Shown one piece after another: positions 9,271-19,025 of a DNA stretch of 58,442 bases (position 1 is its first letter; every line of letters starts with the position of its first letter). Below the pieces are notes generated by a model, which did not search any database, was not told where the DNA came from, and was given only the letters and a program-made list of their open reading frames with translations. Source of the DNA: an uncultured bacterium (lineage in GTDB: Bacteria > Verrucomicrobiota > Kiritimatiellia > PWTM01); assembly GCA_937139365.1 (NCBI GenBank), contig CAKZPT010000054.1, forward strand, positions 1 to 58,442, given 5' to 3'. The position numbers and the translations under genes are program-made.

Positions 9271-10042
9271 GCTTGCCCGACACCGCCCGCCGCGCTGTTA
9301 CGCCCCGGACCTGCCGGGATCGCCGGCCTCGCTGGAGCTGACGTCCGCCGAGGCGCACCACCTTTCCGCGGTGTTGCGGCTGGGCGTCGGCGACGAGGTC
9401 GAACTCTTCGACGGCCGCGGCGGCTCGGCCTGGGCGCGGATTGTGTTGACGGGGCGTGGGCGCGTCGTCGTCGAGACGGGGCCGGTCCGCCTCGACCCGC
9501 CGCCGGGATGGACGGCCGCGCTTCTCCAGGGACTTCCCAAAAACGAGGCGCGCGATCTGGTCGTGCGGATCGCGACGGAGTTGGGCGCCGCCCGCATGGT
9601 GTTCGTTCACGCCCAGCGCACGGTCGGCCGGCCGTCGCCCGCCGACGTCGAACGCCTGATCTCGCGCTGGCACGCGGTCGCGGTGGCCGCGGCCAAGCAG
9701 TGCGGCAGAAACCGACTGCCGGAGTTGGGCTGGGCGCCGTCGGTGGAGGCGGCCGTCGAGGGCGGATGGACGGGCTTGTCGCTGGCGGGGGAAGCCGGCG
9801 GTCCTCCGCTGCGCGACCGCCTGGCGCCGGCCGCGGCGGGCGGCTGCCGGGCAATCCGGGTTGCGCTTGGGCCGGAAGGGGGGTTCGATCCGGCGGAGCG
9901 CGCGGCGCTGGAGCGCGCAGGCTTTGTGCCCTTCCGGCTCGGGCCGCACATCCTGCGGACTGAGACGGCCGCGGTGGCGGTGCTGGCGGCGCTGGCGTAT
10001 GAACTCGACCGGCCGGCCGGGAGCGGGTCAGCGGTTCCGTAA
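9242..10042 (+). CDS. rsmE: 16S rRNA m3U1498 methyltransferase RsmE
   Basis: 266 residues. The N-terminal PUA-like domain carries the [20 protein letters not shown] block, and the C-terminal SPOUT knot carries GPEGGF (about residue 209) and [20 protein letters not shown], the trefoil-knot SAM site. The enzyme methylates U1498 in the decoding centre of 16S rRNA. Its ATG lies within the last codons of dnaJ, a dnaJ-rsmE pairing that is common in bacteria. The last 15 bases overlap the convergent LptF/G gene. Confidence 0.92.
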   Translation: MTARRPSSGELARHRPPRCYAPDLPGSPASLELTSAEAHHLSAVLRLGVGDEVELFDGRGGSAWARIVLTGRGRVVVETGPVRLDPPPGWTAALLQGLPKNEARDLVVRIATELGAARMVFVHAQRTVGRPSPADVERLISRWHAVAVAAAKQCGRNRLPELGWAPSVEAAVEGGWTGLSLAGEAGGPPLRDRLAPAAAGGCRAIRVALGPEGGFDPAERAALERAGFVPFRLGPHILRTETAAVAVLAALAYELDRPAGSGSAVP

Positions 10043-11119
10043 GGCGAGAGTGGCGCCGGCGGCGAGGTAGACCAGCGTCGGCCCCCATCCGCCGAGCCAT
10101 GCGGGTCGCAACAGTCCCTTCTTGGACGCCCACATCCCCAGGCTCACCGCTGCCCACGACGAAAAGAACAGCGCCAGGCAGAGCATCACGCCCTTCACCG
10201 CCCCCTTCCGGCCGGTGGTCGTGCCGAAGGGCACGCCGAAGAGGACGGCCACCAGGCACCCCCACGGCAGAGCCAGCCGGCTGTGCAGATCCACCGTCAG
10301 CCGCCGTACCGCCGCCGGCGACAGCTCCGGATGCGACCGGATAAAGCGGACCAGCTCCGCCGCGCCGAGGAATTCGGGCTCCTTCACCTCCTGCAGAAAA
10401 TCCTGCGGCCTCTCGTCGAATTCGATCATGTGGCGCACCGGGAACGTCCGCGGCGCGCCGACCGGATTGCCCGTCTCGTCGAAGTACTGCAGCCAGAGGT
10501 CCTGCAACCACCACCCACCGCCCGCCCAGATGCCCCGGGCGGCGGTCGCGCGCCAGATGTCGCGCCCCGCGGGGCTTTGTTGCGTCACGCGAACGTCCTC
10601 CATCTCGAAAGTTCGCGTGTCGAATCGCCGGATCAACCACGATCGGTGGGCGTCGCTGTTCTGATAGGGTAGGGGGCCGGCGATGTACACGCTGTCCTTG
10701 TCCTCCCGGCTTTGCGCACGCACGAACTGCCGCGTCTGGTAAGCGGCCTCGGACCCGATCGTCTCATTCAGCACCAGGACCGTGAGCGATGCGATCACTC
10801 CGACGACGAACAGCGGCGTCATCAGCCGGACCAAGCTGATCCCGCAGGCCCGCATCGCGGTCAGCTCGTTGTGCCGGGTCAGAAGCGACATGGACCACAG
10901 GACCGCCAGGATCAGCGAGACGGGCATGCTGTAGATCAGCGAGGCGGGGATCATCAGCAGGTAGTAGCGCACGAGGCTTCCCAGCGAGGCGCGACCCTGG
11001 AGAAAATCGCCGAGGTTGTTGAACAGGTCGAAGACGATGTACAGCATGGTGAAGGCCGCGAAGCAGAAGGCCAGCGGCACCAGAAACTGGCGCAAAAGAT
11101 AGCGATCGATGATCCTCAC
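10028..11119 (-). CDS. LptF/LptG-family lipopolysaccharide export permease
   Basis: 363 residues. The first helix is LVPLAFCFAAFTMLYIVF, and two more follow (YYLLMIPASLIYSMPVSLILAVLW and LMTPLFVVGVIASLTVLVLNET). A periplasmic beta-jellyroll of about 170 residues comes next, then three C-terminal helices ([43 protein letters not shown]). This is the YjgP/YjgQ layout, the inner-membrane part of the Lpt machine that lifts LPS to the outer membrane with LptBC. The charged motif HNELTAMRACGIS is characteristic. Only one such gene is present here, so LptF and LptG cannot be told apart. Confidence 0.9.
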   Translation of the reverse strand: MRIIDRYLLRQFLVPLAFCFAAFTMLYIVFDLFNNLGDFLQGRASLGSLVRYYLLMIPASLIYSMPVSLILAVLWSMSLLTRHNELTAMRACGISLVRLMTPLFVVGVIASLTVLVLNETIGSEAAYQTRQFVRAQSREDKDSVYIAGPLPYQNSDAHRSWLIRRFDTRTFEMEDVRVTQQSPAGRDIWRATAARGIWAGGGWWLQDLWLQYFDETGNPVGAPRTFPVRHMIEFDERPQDFLQEVKEPEFLGAAELVRFIRSHPELSPAAVRRLTVDLHSRLALPWGCLVAVLFGVPFGTTTGRKGAVKGVMLCLALFFSSWAAVSLGMWASKKGLLRPAWLGGWGPTLVYLAAGATLALRNR

Positions 11120-11181
11120 GCCGCCCGAGCATAGGGGCCGGTCCGGCGGGAGGCAAGAAGCGGACAGCGGGAGGATCGGTC

Positions 11182-12083
11182 ATGGAATATGTGCAGATGG
11201 CGGCGGGCGTGGCGTTCTCGCGCGTGGCGTTCGGGACCTGGCGACTGTGGGAGCGGCGACCGACGGACCAGGAGGCGAACCGGCTGCTCGGCGAATGCCT
11301 TGATGCGGGCATCACGACGGTGGACACGGCCGAGATCTACGGCCGGTATGAGGTCGAGGACCTGCTGGGCCGCGCGATGGCGCTCTCCCCCGGCCTGCGG
11401 GACCGGCTCGAAATCGTGACGAAGGGCGGCATCGAAGTGCCCTGCCCCCGGCGCCCCGGAGCGCGCGTCGCGCACTACAACGCCACCGCGGCCCACCTTG
11501 GCCGGGTGGTGGACGGCGCGCTGACGCGGCTGCGGACCGACCGGGTCGAGATGTTCCTCGTCCATCGGCCCGACTGGTTGACCCTGCGGACGACACGGCC
11601 GCAGCGCTGGGGGCGATGACGCAGTCGGGCAAGATCCGGTCGGTCGGCGTCTCGAATTACACGCTGGCGCAGATGGAGTTGTTGTGCGAGCGGCTGGGCC
11701 GCCCGCCGGCGACCAACCAAGTCGAGTTTCACCTGCTGCACATGGAGCCGATGTACGACGGGACATTCGCGCAGTGCGAGCGGCTGCGGATCCGCCCGAT
11801 GGCGTGGAGCCCGCTGGCTGGCGGTCGCCTGTTCCACGCAGACGAACCGGCGGGGGGTAGGCTGGCGGCGGCGGCCGCTCAGATCGGGCCGCGCTACGAC
11901 ATGGCGGGACTCGCGGAGCTGGCTCTGGCCTGGGTGCTGGCGCACCCCGCCGGACCGGTCGCCGTCGTCGGAACGAGCCGGCCCGCGCGCATCCGGTCGG
12001 CGGCGAAGGCGGCGCGGCTGCAACTCGACCGGCAGGATTGGTACGCCCTGTGGGAGGCAGCCCAGGGCCGGCGGATCCCCTGA
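11182..12083 (+). pseudogene. Aldo/keto reductase, single frameshift
   Basis: Two adjoining frames together make a complete aldo/keto reductase of about 300 residues. The first (11182-11619) has the catalytic tetrad positions Asp and Tyr in DTAEIYGRYE, Lys in VTKGG and His in LVHRPDW. The second (from 11616) carries GKIRSVGVSNYT, TNQVEFH, MAWSPLAGG and the nucleotide-binding end AVVGTSRP. The frame changes near 11580: reading CCT GCG GAC GAC there restores ADDTAAALGAMTQ, so one base appears to be missing. Everything else is well preserved, so this is either a very recent mutation or a sequence error. If whole, it would be a cytosolic NADPH-dependent oxidoreductase of the YdhF type. Confidence 0.8.
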
Positions 12084-12181
12084 GAGGCCACTCGCTGATA
12101 TCTCGCTTACATCGTCGCTCGCAGTCGTACCTTGTCGGGATTGACACGCGGGATAGAATCGATGTGAAAGGAGACAAGAGT

Positions 12182-12586
12182 ATGCCGGGCAAAGTGGTTC
12201 GCTCCTACGACTGGCCGGCGGAGGATCGTCCCGGCCAGTTGCTCAAAACCGCGGAAGAACTGGCCAGACGGAAGGTGGACCTGTTGGCCATCTGGGGGTA
12301 CACCGATCCGAACAAGGTCGCCAAGATCGCCGCGATCGCGAAGAAGCCGGCGAAGCTCGAGTCGGCGCTGAAGGAGATGGGCATCGAGGCCAAGACCTCG
12401 AATTGCCTATACCTGACAGGGACCGATCGCGTCGGCGCCCTCCTCAAACCGCTGGGCGCCCTGGCCGGGGCGGGGATCAACATCACCTGCCTCGACGCCG
12501 TGGCCGTCCGTGGCGGATTCGCCGCGACCATCTGGGTCGCGGACGCCGACCTAGAGAAGGCCAAAAAGCTTCTGAAGATCAAATAG
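12182..12586 (+). CDS. Small ACT-domain protein
   Basis: 134 residues with a strong AAAGGAG ribosome site before ATG 12182. It looks like two ACT-type halves: AEELARRKVDLLAIWGY with the helix KLESALKEMG, then TGTDRVGALLKPLGALAGAGINI ending in AATIWVADADLEKAKKLL. ACT domains bind amino acids or other small ligands. No catalytic domain is attached, so a regulatory or ligand-sensing role is likely, but the ligand is unknown. The stretch just upstream of the ATG is AT-richer than its surroundings and may hold the promoter. Confidence 0.75.
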   Translation: MPGKVVRSYDWPAEDRPGQLLKTAEELARRKVDLLAIWGYTDPNKVAKIAAIAKKPAKLESALKEMGIEAKTSNCLYLTGTDRVGALLKPLGALAGAGINITCLDAVAVRGGFAATIWVADADLEKAKKLLKIK

Positions 12587-12747
12587 CACGGGTGGGTGTG
12601 GGAGCCCTGCCGCCGGCCGACGGCGCGGACCTGGGGCATGATCGCGGGCGCCAAAAATGACGCCGGCGGTCGTCACGGAGGAGGAGAGCGATGGCCGGGG
12701 GCGGCAAGTTCGCCGTTCATGCGCGGCCGGCATGGACGGGGCCGAGG

Positions 12748-13902
12748 AGTATTGCGGTTGATCGTGGCCGCGAGGTCGGGGCCCTGCTGTTGGCGCTGCC
12801 CGTGCTCCGCCCGGCGGCACCAATCAGGAGCGGCAACCTCCGCCGCGCCGGCGATTGCGATCGGCTCGATGTTTCCCGGTCCGGCCAAGGTGTACGCGAA
12901 GTTAGCGTCAACTGGGCTAAGGCGATGGGGACGGAATTCCATATGGGGCGACGTCAAGCCCAACCCGCGCGCGAAGGTGGTGTCGATCGGCCGGCTTCTC
13001 GCCGGCGTGCGCGATGGGCAACCCGATCCCGCCACGGCCATTGGCAACCTGACCTGACGCCAGCCCGGACGCGGGCGATTGAAGGGGCCGTCGCGGACGT
13101 AAAAAACCATTCGACCGCCCCGATCTGTTTGGGGTGGTGGAATCTCAGTGGTTGAGCGACCGAGCGAGATCACGGGCATAGCTCGGTTCCAGCGGGACTG
13201 GACGAAAAAGCGTGGCTGTGAGAAGCCGATCTGGGTGGGCGACGTCAAGCACACCGCGCCCCGTTGATGTTCTGGGGCGAGCCAGTGCCCCCGTGCGCCG
13301 CCGCGCAGACGGTTGGCATTGGCCATATATGCTTTGGCCCTTGTCCCGCCCCGCCCGCCTGCGGCACGGCGAGGCCATGTGCCGGTTCCGAGCGGAGCAG
13401 GCGCACGGGCTGGTGAAAAAAGTCGTTTTGGCCGCTGTCGATGGGCTGGGCGGGATCAACCTGCGAAGCCTGAAGGACGGCGCTTTCGGAGCGGGGCCGA
13501 AAAACGTGGACACCGTTGCCTTTACCGGCATGATCGAAGCCGTTGACATGCCCCTGCCCGCCGGGCCCGCTGCGGCCTGCCGACCACGCGCTGGTGTGTC
13601 GAATGCGGGACAGGCTGCTGACGGCGGCACGGCTTGATGCCGACCCCGGAATGCACGTCCATCGGCTCACGCTCTGTCCTCTCTGGGTCTTCTGGCGCGA
13701 CGACGGCCGCCGTTACCTGGCCGGCGATGTCGAGCCGACTGTGGCCGCCGTGTTGCCGCTGCTCGACGGCGGTTACGGATGACGGAGACATCCACCGACG
13801 CCGCGTCGGCGCATTCGAGGTGTGAGGTCTCCGGCCTCGATGTTCACCTTTCGCTGACGGTCGCTGTCGCGCCGTTGTTTCTGGAGATGGCTCCTCCGAC
13901 GT
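12748..13902 (+). pseudogene. Badly decayed exported glycosidase-like (TIM-barrel) gene
   Basis: No long frame is open, yet blocks that fit one kind of secreted (beta/alpha)8 glycosidase-like protein appear in order in all three frames. They are a hydrophobic leader (LLLALPVLRP, about 12780), FPGPAKVYAKLAS and VNWAKAMGTEFH with WGDVKPNP (12870-12965), RPDLFGVVESQWLSD (about 13120), EITGIARFQRDW with KPIWVGDVKHTAP (13170-13260), GLVKKVVLAAVDGLGGINL (about 13410), FTGMIEAVDMPLPAG (about 13522), LWVFWRDDGRRYLAGDVEPT (about 13682) and VHLSLTVAVAPLFLEMA (about 13840). The early and middle blocks are too close together, so an internal deletion is likely. A 14-base direct repeat (12946-12959 and 13237-13250) lies within it. 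The family call is from memory of similar proteins and is tentative; that it is dead is clear. Confidence 0.5.
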
Positions 13903-14108
13903 CGGGCGTCATCAAACCGCAGGGACTCCCCGCATGCGGATCAGACCGAGCTTTACCGGCACGGACCTCCGAGCGAGGCCGCCCTCCGCGTATCGGAAGG
14001 CCGTGGCGCTGGAATCGGCGAGAAGGAATGGACAAGATGAGGCGGCGCGCCGGCGCCCATGGGTTTGCGGCGGAGGACGCGCCGAACAAGGAGACCACCG
14101 ATGCGGGC

Positions 14109-14155
14109 TTCCAAGGATTGGACAACCGAACGGGACAAGTTTCCAAGGATTGGAA
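14109..14155. promoter_or_regulatory. Paired 15-bp palindromes, 32-bp spacing (copy 1)
   Basis: TTCCAAGGATTGGA followed by C (14109-14123) and the perfect TTCCAAGGATTGGAA (14141-14155) have starts 32 bases apart, about three helix turns, so they lie on the same face of the DNA. The second copy ends 5 bases before a possible TTG start (14161) and 23 before the ATG (14179) of the beta-helix gene. Because 32 is not a multiple of three, the two copies cannot encode the same peptide, so the signal acts as DNA or RNA. The same arrangement recurs at 28411-28457. Confidence 0.75.
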
Positions 14156-14178
14156 CTCCCTTGCGCCGGCTCGGGTGG

Positions 14179-15678
14179 ATGCTCCGAACGGCGGTTACGG
14201 GCGCAGTCGCCGCCGCCACGACCGTAGCGGGCGCGCAAACGTCGGCGCTGTGGGGAGTGGCCGGCGAATTGTGGAGTCCGGCAGGGCGTCTGCCGGACTT
14301 CTCGCTGGCCGGCTACCGCCGCGGGATCGAGCGCTTTCGAATCCCCACCGGATCGGTCTCCGTCGCCGACTTTGGGGCAAAGGGGGACGGGATGGCGGAC
14401 GACACCGCCGCATTTCGCCGCGCGCTGGCCGTCGGGGCGGGGCGGATGGTGACGGTCCCGCCGGGGCGATACCTGCTCAACGATGTGCTGGAGATCGCCA
14501 GCGGCGGCACGGTGCTGCGCGGCGCGGGATCCGACCGCAGTATCCTGATGTTCCGCCGTCCGCTGCAGGAGATCGCGCCGCGGCCGGCGATGACCGATCA
14601 CGGTGCGCCGACCACCGGTTGGTCGTGGTCGGGCGGGCTGATCACGATCCGTGGGCGGATGCCCGATCCCGGACGGCAGTTTGCGCTCGCCGCGCCGGCC
14701 CGCCGTGGCGACCGCCGATTGTCCGTGGCCGGTTCGGCCTTCGAGGCCGGCGACGAGATCGTGTTGGTCGCGCAGGACGACGCGGCCCAGTCGCTCGTGC
14801 GGTACTTGTACCGCGGGGACGCCGGGAACATCGCGGGACTGAGCAATTGGATCGCGCGGCAGGCGTTGCGAGTGACCGGCCGCAGCGGGAATGTCCTCGA
14901 ACTGGACCGCCCCCTGAGGTTCGACGCGCGGCCGGAATGGCGGCCGAGGGTCCACCGTTTCGCGGCGGCCGTGACGGACGTGGGCGTAGAGGGATTGGGC
15001 CTTGAGTTTCCGGCCCGCCCCTACGGCGGCCATTTCCGAGAGGACGGCTACAACGGCATCGCGATGGAGGCGGGCGCCGCCCACTGCTGGGTGCGTGATG
15101 TTCACATCCGCAACGCCGACAGTGGGGTGTTCGTCTCCGGCTGGTTTTGCACGCTTTCGGGCATCCGGCTGAGCGCGGACCCGGCCCGGACACCCGCGGA
15201 CGGGGCGACGGGCCACCATGGGATTTCGTTTTCCGGCCAGGATTGCCTGCTCGAGGACTTCGAGCTTCAAACGAAATTCATCCACGACATCACCGTCTCC
15301 CGCGCCATGGGCTGTGTGATTTCGCAGGGGCGGGCGGTGGACCTCGCGATGGATCATCACCGGTGGGCCCCCTACGAAAACCTGTTCACCGACATCGACG
15401 CTGGCCGCGGTACCCGACTGTTCGCCTCCAGCGGCGGCGGCCACCGCGGTCGGCACTCGGCGGCCGGCGCCACGTTTTGGAATATCCGAGCGGCACGGCC
15501 GGCCGTGCTGCCGGAGGGGTTCAACCACTCGATCCTGGTCGGTGTCGCGCTGGACGAGGCCCGCAGCCGGCTGACGCCCGACGTGTGGCGCGAGCCCATC
15601 AACGCGGGCCGGGTGATTCCGCCAAACCTGTTCGAAGCGATGCGGCGGCGCGCAACGGGCGGTGGAGGGGCGCCGTGA
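14179..15678 (+). CDS. Exported right-handed beta-helix protein (pectate-lyase-3-like)
   Basis: 499 residues from ATG 14179. A signal peptide (MLRTAVTGAVAAATTVAGAQ) precedes the domain hallmark VADFGAKGDGMADDTAAFRRAL, which opens pectate_lyase_3 and phage tail-spike-like beta-helices. GRYLLNDVLEI and the long repeat-bearing C-terminal half (VRDVHIRNADSGVFVSG, GISFSGQDCLLEDFEL, IHDITVSRAMGCVIS) continue the helix. It probably binds or cleaves a uronic-acid-containing polysaccharide outside the cytoplasm; the catalytic residues cannot be fixed from sequence alone. TTG 14161 would give six extra residues. The stop overlaps the start of the next glycosidase-like gene (GTGA), and two palindromes lie just upstream. 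Confidence 0.8.
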   Translation: MLRTAVTGAVAAATTVAGAQTSALWGVAGELWSPAGRLPDFSLAGYRRGIERFRIPTGSVSVADFGAKGDGMADDTAAFRRALAVGAGRMVTVPPGRYLLNDVLEIASGGTVLRGAGSDRSILMFRRPLQEIAPRPAMTDHGAPTTGWSWSGGLITIRGRMPDPGRQFALAAPARRGDRRLSVAGSAFEAGDEIVLVAQDDAAQSLVRYLYRGDAGNIAGLSNWIARQALRVTGRSGNVLELDRPLRFDARPEWRPRVHRFAAAVTDVGVEGLGLEFPARPYGGHFREDGYNGIAMEAGAAHCWVRDVHIRNADSGVFVSGWFCTLSGIRLSADPARTPADGATGHHGISFSGQDCLLEDFELQTKFIHDITVSRAMGCVISQGRAVDLAMDHHRWAPYENLFTDIDAGRGTRLFASSGGGHRGRHSAAGATFWNIRAARPAVLPEGFNHSILVGVALDEARSRLTPDVWREPINAGRVIPPNLFEAMRRRATGGGGAP

Positions 15679-17126
15679 GCCGGCCTGCTGCGGCCGGCCC
15701 TCTTGCGGTGCCGATTCTCCGTCGGTGGGTAGCGGTCGTGCTGGGCGGCCTGCCCAGCGCGGCCTTTGCGGCGGGACCGCTGCGGGTCCATTCGGACAAC
15801 CCGCCATATTTTGCCGATGCCGCGGGTCGTCCTGTCTTCCTCACCGGTTCCCGCGTCTGGAATAACCTTCAGGACATCGGATCCGCCGCCCGCGTTCGAC
15901 TGTGCGGCGTATCTGGCCTTTCTCCAACGGCACGGCCACAACTTCGTACGCCTCTGGCGGTGGGAGCTGCTGGCGTGGGACTCGTCGCAGTGCCCGCAGT
16001 GGACGCTCCACACGATGCTGTACCGCGTCGCGCCGCACCCCTGGGAGCGCACAGGGCCGGGGATGGCCTCGGACGGCCGGCCGCGATGCGATTTGCGCCG
16101 GCTTGACCCGGCCTATTTCCGCCGGTTGCGCGAACGGGTGGCTACGGCGGGGGAGCGAGGCATCTGGGTGTCGGTCATGCTGTTCGAGGGATGGGGGATG
16201 CAACACCTGACCAACGGCTGGCTTCACCATCCGTTTCATCCTTGGAACCCCGTGAATGGATTCGATGCCGACGTGGACGGCGATGGAGGGGGCATCGAGG
16301 TTCATACCCTCCGCGTCCCGGATGTGCTGGCGGTTCAGGAGGCGTATGTGCGGGCGGTCGTCGAGGCGGTGGGCGACCTCGACAACGTGCTGTACGAGGT
16401 CGGCAACGAGGCGGGGATCTATTCTTGGCCGTGGCAAGAGCATTGGGTATTGTTTCTGCGTCGGGAGGAACGCCGAAGGGGGAAGGCGCATCCGATCAGG
16501 CTGGCCTTCCCGTACTCCCGGCGGCCGGAATGGCGCGGGAGCAACTCGTTGCTTTTCGCCAGCGCGGCGGACTGGATCTCGCCTGACGGTGCTGCTGGGC
16601 CTTGGAACTACCGGACCAATCCGCCGCCGGCGACGGGGCGCAAGGTGGTCCTGTCCGACACCGACCACCTGTGGGGCATTGGGGGCACGGTCGAATGGGC
16701 ATGGAAGACGCTCTTCAGGGGACATCAGCCGGTCTTCATGGACTGCTATGACAACGCCGTGCTCGGCCGCTCGCCGCCCGAAGACTGGAATCCCCTCCGG
16801 ACGGCCCCCGGCCGGGCGCGACGGTTCGCAGAGCGGCTGAACCTAGCCGACATCGAGCCGCGCCCGCGGCGGCCTCCACCGGTTATTGCCTCGCCGACCG
16901 CCGGACGGGGGCGATGTTCGTCTACGCGCCAACGGGCGGATCGTTCGAGCTCGACCTCGGTCCGGCCACAAACCGCTGGGCCGGGGAATGGTACGACCCG
17001 CAAGCGGATCGGCCGGCCGGCGAGCTGGTGGTCGAGGGGGCGGGACATGTCCGATTCACGCCGCCGCTGGAGGGGCCGCTGATCATGCGCCTGTTCCGGG
17101 GCCACGGGCGGGCGCCGCAGTCCTGA
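15675..17126 (+). pseudogene. Exported glycosidase-like protein (DUF4038/DUF6298 type), two frameshifts
   Basis: Three consecutive frames build one protein of about 480 residues. From GTG 15675: a signal peptide (VAVVLGGLPSAAFAAG), PLRVHSDNPPYFADAAG and TGSRVWNNLQDIG. From about 15880 in the next frame: DPPPAFDCAAYLAFLQRHG, NFVRLWRWE, GIWVSVMLFEGWG, the likely acid/base block LYEVGNEAG, and VVLSDTDHLWG. From about 16870, back in the first frame: TGYCLADRRTGAMFVYAP and the closing beta-sandwich to 17126. The two indels compensate each other. The body is well conserved, so inactivation is recent or reflects sequence error. The gene is coupled to the beta-helix gene by GTGA and probably acted on the same glycan. 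Confidence 0.75.
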
Positions 17127-17193
17127 AGTCCGTGCGCTCCGCCGAGATTGGAGGATCGAGAACGTTGGGAGTAGATTGGGCGCTTGATGTCCG

Positions 17194-18333
17194 ATGATAC
17201 CGCCCGCCATGTTCGTGCACGGACCGGCGCTGGATGGGGAGGTGTATCCGGAGGGATGTCCCTTCAACACGCGGCGGGCGGGCCGGGTCCGCGAATTGGC
17301 GGAGAGCCTTGGCCTTCTGTCCCCTCCCGATCGGATCATCGTTCCGCCGGTGCCTGCGACGCGCGCGGATCTGGGGCGGTTCCACACCCCGGCGTATCTG
17401 GATCTCCTCGAGCAGGCCGAAAGGGGGGAGCTGGGGTTCGATGGCCTTAAGTCGGGTTTGGGAACCATGGATTGTCCCCTGTTTGCCCGCATGTACCGCT
17501 ATCCGGCCCTCGCGGTCGGCGGCACTCTCGTGGCGGCGCGCGCGCTCATCGACGGCCGCGCCCGGGTCGCCTTCAACCCGTCCGGCGGCTTCCACCACGC
17601 CATGCCCGACCGCGCCGGGGGGTTCTGCTACCTCAACGACGTCGTCCTCGGCGCGATGGAACTGGTCGATGCAGGCCTGCGGGTGGCCGTGTTGGACATT
17701 GACGCGCACCACTCCGACGGCGTCCAGCACGCCTTCTGGTCGCGCCGGGACGTCCTGGTGATCTCCGTGCACGAATCGGGCGCGACGCTGTTTCCCGGCA
17801 CCGGGTTCGAGGACGAGATCGGCGAAGGCGAAGGGAGGGGCTACACGCTGAACGTACCGCTGCCGGCGGCCGCCACGGATCCGGTGTTCGAGGCGGCGAT
17901 GCGGGAGGTTGTGTGGCCGGTGCTCGACGCCTACCGTCCCGACGTCGTGGTCCTCGAAATGGGGATGGACGTGCTGGCGGGCGATCCGCTGACGCACCTG
18001 CGCATGACGAACAACGCGCCGGCCGACGTGGTCAGCCGCCTCGTCCGTTCCGGCCGGCCCGTCCTCGCCGTGGGCGGAGGCGGCTACCATTTCGCGAACA
18101 CCGTCCGTGGCTGGACGCTGTGCTGGAGCATCCTGTGCGGGGCGGGCGACGGCATGGACGACTACGGCGGCGGGGTTGGCGGCATGATGCTGCAGAACAC
18201 CGATTGGCTCGGCGGGCTGCGCGACCGGCCGACGGTGCCGGACCCGGAGGAAACCGCCACGCTGATGGCGGAACTCGCACCGCGGCTGGAACGGATCCGG
18301 CGCGAGGTGTTCCCGATCCACGGGCTCGGCTGA
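17194..18333 (+). CDS. Histone-deacetylase-like (AcuC/AphA-type) amidohydrolase
   Basis: 379 residues. Zinc and catalytic motifs of the class I/II deacetylase fold are all visible: HxAxPDRAGGFCYLND (His pair and Tyr region), the DIDAHHSDGVQ metal-binding block, the second Asp in EMGMDVLAGDP and the C-terminal GGGGYH. Bacterial members remove acetyl groups from lysines (AcuC on acetyl-CoA synthetase) or from acetylpolyamines. The protein target cannot be told here, since no acs or acuA is nearby. The gene converges with infC. Confidence 0.9.
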   Translation: MIPPAMFVHGPALDGEVYPEGCPFNTRRAGRVRELAESLGLLSPPDRIIVPPVPATRADLGRFHTPAYLDLLEQAERGELGFDGLKSGLGTMDCPLFARMYRYPALAVGGTLVAARALIDGRARVAFNPSGGFHHAMPDRAGGFCYLNDVVLGAMELVDAGLRVAVLDIDAHHSDGVQHAFWSRRDVLVISVHESGATLFPGTGFEDEIGEGEGRGYTLNVPLPAAATDPVFEAAMREVVWPVLDAYRPDVVVLEMGMDVLAGDPLTHLRMTNNAPADVVSRLVRSGRPVLAVGGGGYHFANTVRGWTLCWSILCGAGDGMDDYGGGVGGMMLQNTDWLGGLRDRPTVPDPEETATLMAELAPRLERIRREVFPIHGLG

Positions 18334-18347
18334 GCCCGCGGGCGGGA

Positions 18348-19025
18348 TCAGCGAATGACGGGATTGCGGAAGCTCGGCCGCGGGGGTTCGCCCGCCGGCC
18401 CCGGTGGCGGCGGGCGGGGGCCCGCGGAGGGCGAGAATGCGCTCGCGGCGCGATCCGGCGGCGCTCCGGCGGCGGGGCGTTCCTGCGGTGCGGCGGTTCC
18501 CGCGGGCTTTCGGAGGCCCCGGCGCGGCCCGAGCATCATCACCAGCATACGGCCGGCCAGTGTCGGCACCTGGTCCGGCGAGGCGATGTCCGCGCAGTCC
18601 GCCATGACGCGCTGCAGCAGGGCGTAGCCCAACTCCTGGTGGGCGTTTTCGCGCCCGCGGAAGAACAGCGCGACCTTCACGCGATGCCCCTCCTGCACGA
18701 ACTCCCGGACTTTGCGCAGCTTGGTCTGGTAGTCGTGGTCATCCACGTTGGCGTGGAACTGGATCTCCTTGACCCGCGTGGCCACCTGATGACGCCGCGC
18801 CTCGCGCTCCTTTTTCTCCATGTCGTACTTGTACTTGCCGAAATCCATGATCCGACAAACGGGAGGGGAGGCGTTGGGGGCGATCTCCACGAGGTCGAGC
18901 CGTTCCCGCTCCGCCAACGCGAGCGCGTCGCGGGTGCTCATGATTCCGATCTGCTGACCGTCGGGGCCGATAACGCGCACCTCGGGTACCCGGATGCGGT
19001 GATTGGTGCGGATGAATGTCCTGAT
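18348..19025 (-). CDS. infC: Translation initiation factor IF-3, probable ATC start, long C-terminal tail
   Basis: 225 residues if started at ATC 19025. The N domain begins IRTFIRTNHRIRVPEVRVIG and contains GIMSTRDALALAERERLDL, LVEIAPNASPPVCRIMDFGKY is the family signature, and the C domain includes KEIQFHANVDDHDYQTKLRK and KVALFFRGRE. No ATG, GTG or TTG lies upstream in a place that would include the conserved NHRIR block; the first GTG (18980) would remove it. ATC 19025 has a perfect AGGAGG six bases upstream. A rare start codon on infC is the known target of IF-3 self-control. The last 55 residues are a Pro/Ala-rich tail absent from most IF-3 proteins. The gene lies 33 bases after thrS. 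Confidence 0.9.
   Translation of the reverse strand: MRTFIRTNHRIRVPEVRVIGPDGQQIGIMSTRDALALAERERLDLVEIAPNASPPVCRIMDFGKYKYDMEKKEREARRHQVATRVKEIQFHANVDDHDYQTKLRKVREFVQEGHRVKVALFFRGRENAHQELGYALLQRVMADCADIASPDQVPTLAGRMLVMMLGPRRGLRKPAGTAAPQERPAAGAPPDRAASAFSPSAGPRPPPPGPAGEPPRPSFRNPVIR

Noticed and set aside
13912-15807. A 631-codon minus-strand open frame
   Set aside because: It is antisense to the beta-helix gene, which has a signal peptide and family motifs. The reverse frame is Arg/Pro/Ala-rich without recognisable domains.
16231-16606. Single TTGGAA occurrences at about 16236 and 16593 as further palindrome copies
   Set aside because: They lie inside conserved coding sequence, lack the mirrored TTCCAA arm and are not paired.
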